Of a DNA stretch of 64,000 nucleotides, positions 23,414-34,775 are shown piece after piece. Location: NCBI GenBank assembly GCA_023213395.1, contig CM041465.1:42105741-42169740 (forward strand). The letters run 5' to 3'. The DNA comes from Cycas panzhihuaensis. Taxonomy: Eukaryota > Cycadophyta. The position numbers and the translations under genes are program-made. Under the pieces are notes generated by a model that saw only the letters and a list, made by a program, of their open reading frames with translations, made no database searches and was not told where the DNA came from. Every line of letters begins with the position of its first letter. The stretch's first letter is position 1.

Positions 23414-24525
23414 TGATCCATTTTCGGATCTTTAAATACTCTTAAAATATCTTATTTTTCATAATTTTTATCTTTATCTAGTAGAAAAATGCCTTAAAGA
23501 GGCTTAATGGTCTTCATTTAGTAGAAAAATGCCTTAAAAAATCTTTAAAAATGTTAAAAAAAATGTGTTTTTACAATTGCAACTAGGTGCTATCACTGTT
23601 ACTCAGGTGCTACCACTACTACCCAGATGCTACCACTGCTACCCAGGTGCTACTCAGGTGCTACCCAGGTGTGGCAACTGTGTCAACTACTACCCAGGTG
23701 CGACAATTGCTACTTGAGGCAGAAAAAATAGAAAAATAATAAAAACGTTAGTGATTTTGGTGGAACAATTAAGTCTGTTTTGCACGAAATTTAAGGAGGA
23801 ACTTCTCACACGTGTCCTCTACACGTTTAAAGAGAAAAATCTCTGAATTAAAAGGATTTTATCAAGATTTCTTAAACCATTTTGGAATCCATTGGAAAAT
23901 AGAAAAACAGAAAACCTGTTGTAAAGTAAAACGTATTATAGGGTTTTAAATAGTAAGATCTTGGCACAAACAACAGAAATTCGACAGGAAAAGAGGATGC
24001 CGCAGCCATACACGTAGTACGTGGAGCAAGATTCGAGGAGAGTTATCTAAAATTGCTTTATGAAAAGAGAGAATAGCTCTAACAACAGAAATTCTGCATA
24101 GAGAGAAAAGGAACAGAGGTGCAACAGAACAACACCCCAAAATCTGTTGTGGGAATCATAAAGGAGCCCAAAAGATTGAAGTTGTAGCCAAGGGAGGAAG
24201 ATAACAACATCAGCAGTCCAAGAAAGAGATGCTAGCAAGTTTTCTTCACAAAAAAAGAGGTTTTTGGTTATCGGCAACCAAAAAACTCTACGCAAACTTC
24301 AAAACGGTGGTTCCAAAGAATGTGTAGCAGCTCAAGAAGCGCCCAGCACTTAGTTTCTCTCTCCTAAATTGCTATAGCAATCCTTTGCATGCTCAATAGA
24401 GCACAAACAAAAGGAGTTTTGTAAGAAAATTCATAATATCTTCAATTTATGTAATATTATTGTAAATTGTTCTGGATTTATTTCAATTAGTTTAAGTCTT
24501 CACTTTCCCATTCAAATTCAGATCA
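23414..24525 (+). repeat. 3' LTR of the chromovirus (1112 bp)
   Basis: Direct copy of 13512-14685. It ends GATCA and is followed by the target duplication TGATG (24526-24530). Minisatellite at 23582-23713. Confidence 0.92.
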
Positions 24526-24530
24526 TGATG

Positions 24531-25105
24531 GTGCCATTTTAGGCTTTCTATTTGCTAATGATGAGACTCGAGATGATTTTCAAAGTAAATATTAGCATCC
24601 TTATCACTACATGCCTAAATCAACTCAATTTGAGCCTCTTCCTAATGAACTTGATATTTCAAATGCTAAAAAGTTTTTAAGACTCCCTCCATTATTCCTA
24701 TAATTAAATAATTTAGATTTAATGATATTTTTCCACCTACCCGTAAACCTTTCGAAGAGGGTAATCCAATGCTAGTTGGTAAAACTATTAATATCGGTAT
24801 TTTTATAACTTTAACCTCCTAAATAATTAAATTGAGTATTAAGTGTATTCTTGATGAGTATTAAGCCTACATTAATCTTTTCAAGGAATTTCATAAAGTC
24901 TTTGTATGATCTTACAATGATATATAATAGCATAGACCCAAGTATTATCATTCATAATATCATTACTCATTATGATGCTCATCATATTAGATAAAAGTAG
25001 AGACCAGTAAATCCCCAATTGTCTCAACCTATTAAAAATTAGATAGAAAAACTTTTAAAGATAAAATTTATTTACTTTATTAATTATCTCAAGTTTAAAG
25101 TAAAC
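24531..25105 (+). pseudogene. pol: Gypsy relic resumes: linker and start of reverse transcriptase
   Basis: Continues the frame broken at 13511: GAILGFLFANDETRDDF directly after the target duplication. After decayed sequence it reads DPSIIIHNIITHYDAHHIR, then RPVNPQLSQPIKN and IEKLLKIKFIYF (about 24938-25080). This is the conserved entry into plant gypsy RT, where families show D-P-[SG]-I-V-x-H then K-Q-[RK]-R then E-[VI]-x-K-L-L-x-x-x-F-I. The rest of RT, including the catalytic block, is missing: a copia LTR starts at about 25106, and the next piece of the same kind of element, at 43082, begins in RNase H. Confidence 0.7.
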
Positions 25106-25385
25106 TGCGGGTAGAGAAGAATAAGACTAATCCATAATTGCATAAAATTTTAACATATTTCTAATAATTGGTGGTGTTAAAGAACACCGATGAAATATTC
25201 ACCATATATTTATAGGTCAAGACATTGGGTGGGATCCTACCATTGTCTAATATTATTTTAAATTAAAATAATAAAATAATACTTACCTTACCATATGTCA
25301 GTTGTAGACAACTAAAGGCAGCCGTGTAGAGTCCTAAAATCACCATGCACATATTTAATCAAAATGAATGTTATAGGTGCTAACA
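25106..25385 (-). repeat. 3' LTR of the minus-strand copia element
   Basis: The minus-strand start TGTTAGCACC at 25385 follows the PPT. TATA box CTATAAAT at 25215-25208, stem-loop 25189-25172. The far end is set at TGCGGG (25106) because the gypsy RT frame ends there. With no partner LTR that boundary is approximate. Confidence 0.6.
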
Positions 25386-25395
25386 TTCTCTTCCA
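25386..25395 (-). promoter_or_regulatory. Polypurine tract of the minus-strand copia element
   Basis: TTCTCTTCCA on the plus strand, that is a GGAAGAGAA tract right before TGTTAGC on the element strand. Confidence 0.7.
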
Positions 25396-25399
25396 TAAT

Positions 25400-26765
25400 A
25401 TTTATTTTGTGTAACCCCAACCTTATCTTTAAATTTATGGAACTTAGCTTTCCTAAGTACCTTTACAAAACTATTTGTTGTCTAATCTTTCATGCTGTAA
25501 TAAACTAACTTTATTTCTCCTACTTGGATAATGATGCTACATCTCAATATGTTTAGTTCTTCCATAGAAGACCATATTATGTGTCATTTGAATAGTGCTC
25601 TAATTATCATACCAAATTTTGGTAGGACTATTTTGTTCCAACTAGAGATCATGCAGTAGATAAAGTAGCCAAACTATTTTATATGCACCTGATACTACTG
25701 CCTTATATGCTACTTCAGTTGTAGATAAAGAGATGATATTTTACTTTTTTGTACTCTATGTAATAGTTGCTAAACCTAAACTAAAGGTGTATCCAAAAGT
25801 AGACTTTCTATCAACAATGTCACCTACCCAATTAGAATCTATATGCCCAATCAATCTAAAATTTGATGAAGGTCTGTAATGTAGCCCATAGTTTTTTATG
25901 CCCTTTAGATATCGTAGAACACGTTTAGGGATTTGCCAGTGTGTAGATTTAGGATCTTGCATAAATATTGACACAACACTAACTACATACATAATATCAG
26001 GTCATATTGATATCAATATATTAAGCTCCCAAACAACTATCTATATAATGTAGGATCTAACAGTGTAGAATCATCAAGTTTAGATAATTTAATTCCAACT
26101 TTAGCTAGTATGGATAAGACTTTGTAATCACTCATCTTGAACATTTAGAGTAAGTCCAAGGTATATTTCCTTTGGGAGATAAATATGCCATCATTATCTT
26201 GTCAAACTTTCAAGCCTAGGAAGTATTGCATCAATTCCAAGTCCATCATTTTAAACTCTTTGTATATCTTATTCTTGAATTTTTGAGAAAGGTAATAGTC
26301 ATTTCCTATATAGACTAAATCATCAACATAAAGTCCCATAATTAATATGGAATATCCTTCAATTTTAATATATAGATTTAGATCTAATTGAGTTCTCCCA
26401 AATCCTTGATCTCTAAAATATTTATATATCCTAGAGTACCATGCTCTAGGTGCTTGTTTTAAGCGATAAGGTGCCTTTTTAAGTTTGTACACTTTATTTT
26501 CTTCCCCCCTAACTTCAAAACCTTTTAGTTATTGAAAATATATTTCCTCTTCAATGTAGCCATTAAGAAAGGTGCTTTTAACATCTATTTAATACACATC
26601 CCAACTTTTTTGGGCTACTAGACTCAACATCATTCTGACAGTCTCCATTCAAGCAATAGGATCAAACTTTTCATTATAATCTATGCCTTCTCTTTGGGCA
26701 TATCTTTCGGCAACAAGTCTAGCTTTATGTTTATCAATGGATCTATTGGATTCGAACTTGGTCTT
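25400..26765 (-). pseudogene. pol: Copia RT (main part) and RNase H
   Basis: Reading leftwards from 26765: KFESNRSIDKHKARLVA, REGIDYNEKFDPIA, DVKSTFLNG-like block, LKKAPYRLKQAPRAWYSRI (26480-26420), RT active site YVDDLVYIG (about 26325-26299), FLGLKV; then RNase H: RVLRYLKGIKNYGLHY (about 25925-25878), HIDSNWVGDIVDRKSTFGY (25845-25789), and a C-terminal KFHKFKDKVGV near 25430. Stops and frameshifts are frequent. RT keeps its two Asp residues; RNase H keeps the first Asp. The KFHKFKDK tail is what reappears at the end of the gag frame in the gag-only elements. At 26765 the frame is cut by the nested element and continues at 30843. Confidence 0.85.
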
Positions 26766-27086
26766 TATTGGGTTAATGCCTATCACTTAACTTGACCTTG
26801 AAGTATGTAGCAAATAACCCTTCAAGGTAAGTTAGGTAAGGTTTAATTAATGTTTTATATTATTTTATATTATTTTGAATTGGGGGTTGAGGAGGATTCC
26901 CTCCTCCCTCAAATGTATAAATTTTATGGGGTCATCTCCCCTGGTGTTTATTAACACCATCTATTCAAAGAAATTTATATATCAAGCAAAAATAGGTTAA
27001 TCAAAATGATGTATTCACATGTTTCAAATATGGATTAGTTTTCTCATGGTTTACTGCTCTACTCTGCATCTCCATCATAACCTACA
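26766..27086 (+). repeat. 5' LTR of the second gag-only element (321 bp)
   Basis: Starts TATTGGGTTAATG and ends CATAACCTACA. TATAAAT at 26916-26922; stem-loop TGGTGTT-TATT-AACACCA at 26942-26959. Confidence 0.88.
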
Positions 27087-27089
27087 TTT

Positions 27090-27142
27090 TGGTATCAAAG
27101 CATAGATTACTGGCCTATTGAACCTACATTTGGCATCAGAGC
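27090..27142 (+). promoter_or_regulatory. Two tandem primer-binding sites
   Basis: TGGTATCAAAGC (27090-27101) and TGGCATCAGAGC (27131-27142). Each is preceded by CCTACA, the LTR end, and TT or TTT. The repeat period is 41-42 bp. The first abuts the LTR. Confidence 0.78.
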
Positions 27143-29795
27143 TTACGGTTGGCAACTGGTGTGTAAATCAGGTGAATTCGTGGCTTATTTCTATCGAATA
27201 TTAGTATGTGAAGTAATATTTTTGATATACTAAATTTTAAACTTTATAAATTGACATTTATTATCAATTTTTTTGTTTATATTCTTCGTACGTTTTTTAC
27301 CCATGGCTACCTCGTGTTTGATTGATTCTAGCTTCTCTGTCTTCAAATGAAACCCTTCTATATAACCATTTGTTATGATTAGCACTAAATTTTCTAGCTT
27401 ATGGTAAAGATCGTTCGTAATTTGATTCCCTATTTTGTGAGAAATAGCTCATTGAATCTTAGTTCATCTTTTTGGGCATTTTTTACTCTTCTACTTCATT
27501 TTTCTTCTACAAAGGTTAGTTTACCATAAAAATTTACCAGTGGCTAGTCATCTTAAACATCTAGCCCCCTTTAAAATTTTGTGAGAAACTGTCTCTCTGT
27601 TGGGGAGATCCAACTTTGGTTCCAGTTTCTCAGGTTTTTATTATTTTTGCACTATTTTTCATAGTTTTTTCAATTTTTTTTATACTATCAGAGTCTTTCT
27701 GTCTAGGTGCCCTTAGTGAAGTTCCTTTGGCTTAGATCCAGAGCTTACAAAGTAATTTCTCTGACTCTATGTCACCTCTGTTCGCCATACTGGTCACTGT
27801 CCAAGTTTTTCTTCATTATTCTATCATTTTGCTTCATTTTCTGGATCTTGATCTCCTCTGTCTCTACCCCGTGGTGCTTATCACTTGATTCGATCAATTT
27901 ATGGCTGCTAAACCTCTGTAGTTTTGCCTCTACTCACTGCACAAGCTACTGCCCATATTCAGCATTTAACACCCTTTGAAGTTATTTTATTTTTTATAAA
28001 GTTTATATTAATTAAATTTTATTATATAAACTTTCAAATCTATGTATTAAGCTCATAGCCCCCCCTCTCGGTGCTAGACCCTGGTCATATCAGTCTATGT
28101 GACTTTAGTTTGTTTGTTAAAGGGGCCCAATTTCAAGTTTATGAATTTTCATTTTTATTTTTTTCTTAATACATAGGGTACCTAGCTTTTGTTTACAATA
28201 TCTTTTCACTAGGGTATCAGTTTCCAATGAAACATGTCCCGTTAAGTCTAAAATTTTGTGGGCTATAAGTTTGACTAGTTATTTGTTGCCTTTGAAGCTA
28301 ATTTGACCAGATTTTAATGAGTTAAAGTCAATCATTTTTTTTCAAAGTTTTTTTTGAGTTATTAACGTAAAGGTACCTTTTACTATTTTTGATATAACTT
28401 TTTTGTTTCACATCAAATTTTAGATCTGATAGTTTTGTTGAGAAGCTGACTCATTTCTTTTTGAACTTACAAATTTATTTTTAAGTTCTAAATTTTTCTT
28501 GTAATCTTTCAAAGTAGACAAAGTTGATGTACATACATGCTAATAGTTTATCATTATTATATATTATTACACATTGTTTCTCATGTTTTTTGACTCAAAG
28601 CATACTAAGCAGCTTTTTTATTTATATTTGATTATTTAAAATTACTTTATAAGTTTTTTACTATTATTTCATGATCTTTTAAGCCCCCTGGCTCCCATTA
28701 AGCCCTAAAAAGGGGTCATATAATTTGTGCATTAAAATCTTGGCTTCCAGGAACCCATTTTCTAAATGGTCAGATCTGTTGAATAGATATTTTATTACTC
28801 TTCAATCTAGTATAATCTCATCTCAATCTGATATTGTTTAGTATAGCTTTAAAGTTAATCAACTTGAGCATTCGATTTATCCCAATAGACTTGTCCTCTT
28901 AACCTTTTCAAGAGTTATTTCTTACAACTAAGTTTTATTTATCTTACTGATTACTCATGATACATGTTTAAAGCTTTTATTTAGCTTTTATATAGTTTCT
29001 TCTAAGCTAATTTATGGCAGAAGATTGATCACATATATCTAAAGCGAGCGACAAGCTAAGTGGTCCTTTATACTAAAACGTGTATAATTCTCCATTTTCG
29101 AAAGTTTCTTCTTCATATTTTTTCATCTTTCTAAAGAAAAAATATATATATACTTTAGAATTTCTACCTCATACAAAAGAAATAATTATCCATATTACAT
29201 TAAAAATTTGGTCATTTTCTTGCTCAAGTTAGTGTTTATTCATTTGAAATATAAAAAACTTAGAATTTTTAATTTTCTTCATCATCAAGAAGTTTTATTT
29301 CAGATCTACATATTTAAAAATCTTAGTTACTTTGCAAGTTTGCTTATATAATCATTCTATTTCAAAGTGTATTTAAAATTATACATTATAAATTTATTGA
29401 TTTATTAAGTTTTTGATTTCTTATAAAGGCATACACTTGAAAAGTTCATACACTTATTTAAAGTATTCTTCATTCATCATTATTGAAAAGTTCATACACT
29501 TGTTGAAAGCATTCTTCATTCATCATTAAATAAAAAGTTCATATACTTGTTGCACTTGTAAAAGTAGCATCTAGTTGGAAGTGCATTTTACTTCAAAGGA
29601 ACATTTCATTTAGGTATTACATTTTTTTCTTGGAAGTTATTGGCAAGACCATATCATTGAAAAATTATTGATACTAGTTTGCATTCTTTTTGGAATATCT
29701 TTATCATCTACTTGCATTAGTATTGACATCATTTAAAGATTTATCTACTTAAAAATCTTTTTTTTATTTATTATGTACTAAAATTTTCTATACAA
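27143..29795 (+). other. Leader of the second gag-only element, no gene
   Basis: AT-rich leader of 2.65 kb. Part of it (around 28350-28500) is homologous to the leader of the element at 1401-6925. A C-rich word lies near 28060. An open stretch at 27707-27979 has no similarity and no counterpart in the sister element, so I do not call it a gene. Confidence 0.7.
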
Positions 29796-30518
29796 ATGGC
29801 AATCAATCTAAATCAAATATGATTCCCTATATTTGATGGCCATGATTTTTTATAATGGTGTAAAACAATACAAACTTACTTTATCATGAATGATCTTTGG
29901 AGATACCTACAAGATGGATATGACCTTAATACTAAAGAAGACATAAAAAAGGATAATGAAGCCTTAGCTATATTATTTTGCACCATAGATGATAATGTTT
30001 TTTTTCTAAAGTTTGTGAAATGATGGCCTCCAAATTTGTATGGGACACCGTAGATTCTATTTATAGGGGAGAAACTCTTAATATAAATGAATTTAACTTT
30101 GATGTTTGTGAGCATATGAGACATATGTTAAACCAGGTTGTTTGTGATAAAAAGACTAAAAAAGAGAATTCAAGTCAAATAAACAGTCACCTTATTGTAG
30201 GTGAAGCTGATCCTTCATTTGAGAGGGAGAAACCTTATGATATGATAGTTACTCACAAAACAAAGATTTCATGAGATAAAGTCAAAGTTCCAGAAGATAA
30301 AGTTAGAGTTGCATCCATTCATCTTCATTCAAATCAAGCTATATCTACTTAGTCTTCATTTGAACCACTCAATATTAAAGAGACACATATTACCAAAAGG
30401 ACAAGGCAAGTTGATAATGATTAAGATAAAGGACAAACATTCAAAGATTTTTTCAAGTTCAAGTACCATAAGTTCAAGGAAAAATGAAGATGTTTATAAT
30501 GATCATTAAGGAGGAGAA
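29796..30518 (+). pseudogene. gag: Decayed copia-type gag of the second gag-only element
   Basis: ATG at 29796, then a stop, then FPIFDGHDF, WRYLQDGYDL, KDNEALAILFCTIDDNVF. A frameshift in a run of T near 30000 leads to the open stretch 30020-30271: MMASKFVWDTVDSIYRGE, MRHMLNQVVCDKK, DPSFEREKPYDM. After more stops the frame ends with a KYHKFKEK-like tail and an R-R-M-L-G tail encoded by the PPT, just like the element at 1401-6925. The YHKFKEK part corresponds to the C-terminal KFHKFKDK of the pol at 25400. This supports origin by deletion of nearly all pol from a copia ancestor. No zinc knuckle is seen. Confidence 0.75.
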
Positions 30519-30842
30519 TGTTGGGTTAATGCCCATCACTTGACCCCACCTTAGAGTATGCAGTGCACAACTCTTCAAGGTAAGTTAGGTAAGATTTAAT
30601 TAATGCTAGATATTATTTTATATTATTTTGAACTAGGGGTTGAACAGGTTTTCCTCCTCCCTCAAAAGTATAAATTTTATGGGGTCATCTCCTATGGTGT
30701 TCATTAACACTACTTATTCAAAGAAATTTGTATACTCTTAAGTAAAAATAGGTTAATCAAAATGATGTATTTACATATTTTAAATATGGATTAGTTTTCT
30801 CATGGTTTGATGCTCTGCTCTGTATCTCCATCGTAACCTACA
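30519..30842 (+). repeat. 3' LTR of the second gag-only element (324 bp)
   Basis: Starts TGTTGGGTTAATG right after the PPT AAGGAGGAGAA (30508-30518) and ends CGTAACCTACA. Stem-loop at 30695-30712 with one G-T wobble. Confidence 0.9.
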
Positions 30843-31126
30843 ATCCTATAGGCCCATTTGGTTCCAATGGCTATTTTATTTAGAGGAAGATCAACAAGTT
30901 CCCATGCATAATAGGCATTAAATTCATTAGAAATAAACTCTTCCCTATTATATGATCTTAGGGAAAGTATCTTATGTCCACTTTGCTTCTCCATAAAGGT
31001 TTTGAAGTCTACAAAGCATTGAAAAGTATCTAACTTAAATTTTAGAAAATAGATCCATATTTTTCTTATATAATCATTAATGAAGGTAATGAAATACTTT
31101 GCAGAAGCTAGTGATGGGACGTTCAT
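30843..31126 (-). pseudogene. pol: Copia integrase start fused by deletion to the RT start
   Basis: Leftwards from 31126: ASAKYFITFINDYIRKIW, with the first integrase Asp region (families show FIDDYSRK), then KQSGHKILSLRSYN and EEFISNEFNAY, where families show L-R-[ST]-D-N-G-G-E-[FY]; the catalytic Asp is Tyr here. Directly after NAY the frame reads AWELVDLPLNKIAIGTKW (30909-30853), the entry of copia RT. The rest of integrase and the linker, normally well over a kilobase, are absent. The join near 30909 is in frame. RT continues on the far side of the nested element at 26765. Confidence 0.82.
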
Positions 31127-31199
31127 TAGGCCATAAAGATTTATATAGATTAGATAAAGTGGACCCTTTGCTCTATAGCTTCCATCAGGAAAACTACCT

Positions 31200-31520
31200 C
31201 TATGTTCCTTACCTAGGAGGCAACCCTCACAAATATCCTTATTAGTTTTAATTTATGGTAGTCCTTCAACCATATTCATTCTCTTCATAAGAGCTAAGCT
31301 TTCATAGTTTGGGTAGTCAAACCTTTTATGCCACATGTTACTATCTATCTTGATTATTGTCTTTAATGTATAGTTATCTAAAGGAGTTATAACTAACTTG
31401 AAAAATCTATCTTTAGTCATTTTTCTTTTTGTAATAATAGTTTTGTTTCTCCTTTTATCCTTGATAATGCATTTACCATTGTCAAATATAATCTTATAGT
31501 CCTGCTCCATTATCTATCCC
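31200..31520 (-). pseudogene. pol: Copia gag-pre-integrase region
   Basis: Open from an ATG at 31510 to 31253: MEQDYKIIFDNGKCIIKD, then IDSNMWHKRFDYPNYESLAL and MKRMNMVEGLP. The WHxRxxHP-type block is the hallmark of the gag-pre-integrase domain; the second His is Tyr here (FDYPN for GHPN). Beyond it, to about 31200, remains of the integrase zinc-binding Cys pair are suggested by a GXCEGCLLGK-like phrase on the minus strand. The protease active site to the right, expected near 31700, is decayed. Confidence 0.75.
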
Positions 31521-33030
31521 ATAGATAGAAGATTTTTCTTTAGAGTTAGAATGTAGAGAACATCATCAAGATATCTATTTTAACTTGAATCTATCATGAT
31601 GATAACTTTATCCCTTCTACTAGATTTATGTGATGTATCATCACCAAACATAATTATTCCCTTCCTAGACTTGTCAATGGTTTGGAATATTTCTTCTTTA
31701 TAGGTCATATGTGTGGAGCAATCAGAGTTTATATATTAATAATCTTCTTTTTTTTAATGGGAAACAAAGCTTGATAAGAATAAATGATCATTTTCTCTAG
31801 TTTTAATAACTACATTAGTGTTACCCCTTGTAGGAGGGCTATTTTTAGTAAAGCATCTATCTTCGGTGTGGCAAACTTTATGACAAAATATACAATGAAT
31901 TGGATCCCTTCCTCTTCAACTAAGACTCATACTTCTAGGATTTCCTTGATTAATGGAGGATATCATTACCCTTTCTATATATAGTCCTTGGTTATCTCTT
32001 TGTCTATTTCTTAGATAATTGAAATTGAGCCTTTGAAAAATGTTATGACCTTAGTAATTTTGATAACATGGGCTTACTTCTTAATGTCTTTCTTGACTTT
32101 GATATCTTTATTGACTTGGATATCATTGATTAGATCCTTAATTCCTTTAATAGGGAGCTTAGTATCTAGGTCGATGCTCTTGGTATGTCTCTTATCTAGG
32201 CTTCCTATTTTTCCCCCTTAGGGATTAGTTCCTTGATCATAAACTTTCAGCTTGGGTAGTAGACTTGACCCTTACCTTAGTAGTTTTAAAGGTATATTCT
32301 AAGGATTCATTTGTGCTTTTCTTCTCTTCAACAACTATTAACATGACACTCAATTGTTTAATTTTTAATGTTCTCAGGTCCTTAGATACTTCTATATTTA
32401 TTGCTACCATCTCAAGCCTTTTGACTTCATAACACATCTAAGTATCCTTTCAACAACCCTTTGTTCAGTAAGGGTTTTACCAAGAGATCTAATTTAATTC
32501 ATAAGGTTTTAAACCTTTGTTATGAATTCATAGATGGACTCATTAGGCAATATCCTCAAGTTTTTAAAATTTTTCCTTAGTATTTGGAGTTTAGATGAGG
32601 CTACACCTTCAAAAATATGCTATAATATATTCCATGCCCTTTTAGACTTCGATACCTCACTAACTCTTAAAAAGATATGGTTTTCTAAGGCATAAAAAAA
32701 TAATGCTAAAGCTTCATTGTCCTTATTTACACATTCCTTAAATACTTGCTTTTCTACTTCAGTGGTATTTTGACCAAGTTCTATATACCATGTCTTTATA
32801 ATATCCCATACATCTTTAGCAATGAGGATGGGTCTCATCCTCCTACTTTAATTTAAAAAATTTAATCCATCAAACTTGGTAATAATCATGTTACCAAACT
32901 TTGTAACCATTATATTTTAAAATAAAGTCTATTCAAATGTTTCCCAAGGTATAGTTTTGAAATAATGTGTCATATTACCTAAAGGGTTACTAGGCTCTAA
33001 GTTTATGGGTGTCTAAGGAAGCCTTCGATT
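31521..33030 (-). pseudogene. gag: Copia gag with intact CCHC knuckle
   Basis: Leftwards from about 33000: decayed N-terminus (EPSNPLGN near 33000; ITKFDGLNFLN near 32890-32850), open block MRPILIAKDVWDIIKTWY to SKRAWNIL (32838-32623), then LQILRKNFKNLRILPNESI, typical of the copia gag fold, and stops. A zinc knuckle CIFCHKVCHTEDRC with correct CX2CX4HX4C spacing lies at 31894-31853. The protein would bind and package RNA. Frames between 32430 and 31900 are Lys/Glu-rich and broken. The start codon is lost. Confidence 0.8.
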
Positions 33031-34697
33031 ATTATTATGTCCTATGGCACTTACCTAAGAGTGGCAAATTAAGGGCCCAATATACTAGTACATGATCACT
33101 AAACTCTATATACCTCAGTACGTATGCTTATAAGAAGGTATAAAACCCCATTGACTTGTTGACTCACCTACATTGGACTTATGCCTAGTAACAAATCTAG
33201 CGGTGATGACTTTTCAAGCTATAGTGCTCAACCCCCTAGGTCTAGCCTAGTCTTCAAACTCTAGAAAAAAAGGTTTACTCCACCTTAGCCTACTACCATA
33301 TACACCTAATATCCAATAACGTTCCTCATCCAATATAAGTTGGGAAAGGCCATGTGTGAGGTGGTAACTTCAGGGATCCTAACCATTCCCCTTGCAAAGC
33401 TAGAAAACTGGTGTTCTTTTGAAAGTTTAGCTTTTTAATGTGAAAACATATTTTATATGTGGTCTTATTTAACAAATAAGATTCATTTTTAACAACAAAT
33501 GAAAGTAACTTAAAAATGAAATGAAATGAAATAATCCCTTTTTAAATAAAATGGATATAAAATAAATGAGCTTTCTAATTGATACAAATAAGCTCTAAAC
33601 TAATATAAGATGAAAAGAAATAAAGAAGCTTTTAAATAAGCTTTTAAAAATGCACTCCATATGAGTCTTTTAAAGTGCAATAAAGAGCTTAAAATAAATT
33701 TTAAAATAAACTTTAATAATAAAGTAAAATAACCTTTAAATGAGATAAAAAGAGCTAAATATAAGCTTTAAAATAAATTTGAATGAGCTAAAAATGAATT
33801 AAAATGAAATAGAAGGCTTAAAGTAAAATGAGTTAAAGGTTAGAAAGCTCTTTATATGTGAGATGACATCTAACTATTATCTTCTTCTTCTTTAAGAGGT
33901 AAATCTTTACTATATTCTATAAAAAAACATGTGTAAGCCTCAAAAAACAAAGTGAAATATAGTAAAAATAGATTAGTATTTCAATAAGGTATAAATATAT
34001 TTGAATAGAATTGATAAATAGCTCAAAAATAGTGAAAAAATCTCAAACTTAGATCAAATAGAAGAGTTGATTTTAACACCCTCAAATGCCTTCAAAATAG
34101 CTTCAAATCAAAATGAAACTAGCTTTAGTATGAAGATCACTGAATTAACTTTTCGACATATCCAACCATTCGAAAAATAGACTCCTAGATCAAAATATAT
34201 AAGTAAAACAATGAGGACTACTAATTATGATAAAAAAACTAAAGAGGGGGGGTTTAAGCCCTTTTTACTGGAGCCCTTGCGAAGGGGGCTAGTGGACTCC
34301 AGAATTTATGAAATAGAGCTTAATCACTTAAAAACTAAAATTATTAAAAATAGTTTAATAAAATTTGAAATCTACTCTATTACTAAATAAGACAGGGTCA
34401 TATGAACTGAGCATATGACCACCGGCCAAGCGCTAAATAATGGGCTATAGAACGGGTTTGAAATTTGAATGCAATCCAATTACACATCCAAAATTTGAAA
34501 TTCAAATTTGAATAAAATTTGAATACCTCATATATTGAATGCAATCCAATATATGATCGAATAAAAGATACATGGAGGATAACCTACGAGTAAACAAATG
34601 TAAATTCATGAAGATCAGATTAATTTTGTCACTAAAAACTTGATCACACAGATTGAATCAACTACCAGAGGGGGTGTAGAGATTATATGTAAGTGTA
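33031..34697. other. AT-rich stretch without a gene
   Basis: Probably the leader of the minus-strand copia element, because it follows its gag start. Between 33480 and 33850 it is dominated by 'taaaatgagct'-like words. No LTR or PBS recognised. A G-rich to C-rich segment at 34243-34305 is unexplained. Confidence 0.45.
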
Positions 34698-34712
34698 TAC
34701 ATACATACATAT

Positions 34713-34772
<60 letters not shown>
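34698..34772. repeat. (CATA)n/(AT)n microsatellite, left half of an interrupted tract
   Basis: Imperfect CATA repeats pass into a pure AT run that ends at the LTR start 34776. The AT run resumes at 42267 after the element. Confidence 0.9.

Positions 34773-34775
<3 letters not shown>

Larger units (their letters stand above)
13512..24525 (+). mobile_element. Ty3/gypsy chromovirus with tandemly duplicated gag-pol
   Basis: A full-length but dead element: LTRs 13512-14685 and 23414-24525, PBS 14692-14703, PPT near 23401-23410, target duplication TGATG at 13507-13511 and 24526-24530. The domain order gag, CCHC, protease, RT, RNase H, integrase is that of Ty3/gypsy. Unusually, the block from gag to integrase occurs twice head to tail (14857-18847 and 18848-22844), followed by a single integrase C-terminal and chromodomain-like tail. 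Both copies are full of stops, many shared. It is inserted in the gypsy relic starting at 11181. Confidence 0.93.
26766..30842 (+). mobile_element. Second gag-only LTR element, nested in copia RT
   Basis: LTRs 26766-27086 and 30519-30842, PBS 27090-27101 with a second PBS-like copy at 27131-27142, leader to 29795, gag frame 29796-30510, PPT 30508-30518. No pol. The two flanks (ending at 26765 and starting at 30843) are adjoining parts of one copia RT frame, which proves insertion into that element. No clean target duplication is visible (flanks 'gtctt' and 'atcct'), and the left LTR start is TA instead of TG. It shares LTR, leader and gag layout with 1401-6925 but is older. Confidence 0.88.
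25106..33030 (-). mobile_element. Minus-strand Ty1/copia element, internally deleted and split by a nested element
   Basis: Reads leftwards: gag with CCHC (about 33000-31850), gag-pre-integrase (31510-31253), start of integrase (31126-30910), then RT and RNase H (30909-30843 and 26765-25760), PPT and 3' LTR (25395-25106). Integrase before RT is the copia order. The element at 26766-30842 interrupts RT. I could not find its 5' LTR to the right; it may have been lost or lie in the decayed stretch beyond 33 kb. It is related to the gag-only elements. Confidence 0.82.

Noticed and set aside
27707-27979. 90-codon plus-strand frame in the leader of the second gag-only element
   Set aside because: Hydrophobic low-complexity peptide in AT-rich leader, with no counterpart in the element at 1401-6925.
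34709-34772. AT run considered as an origin or matrix-attachment site
   Set aside because: A simple microsatellite explains it; nothing else supports such a function.
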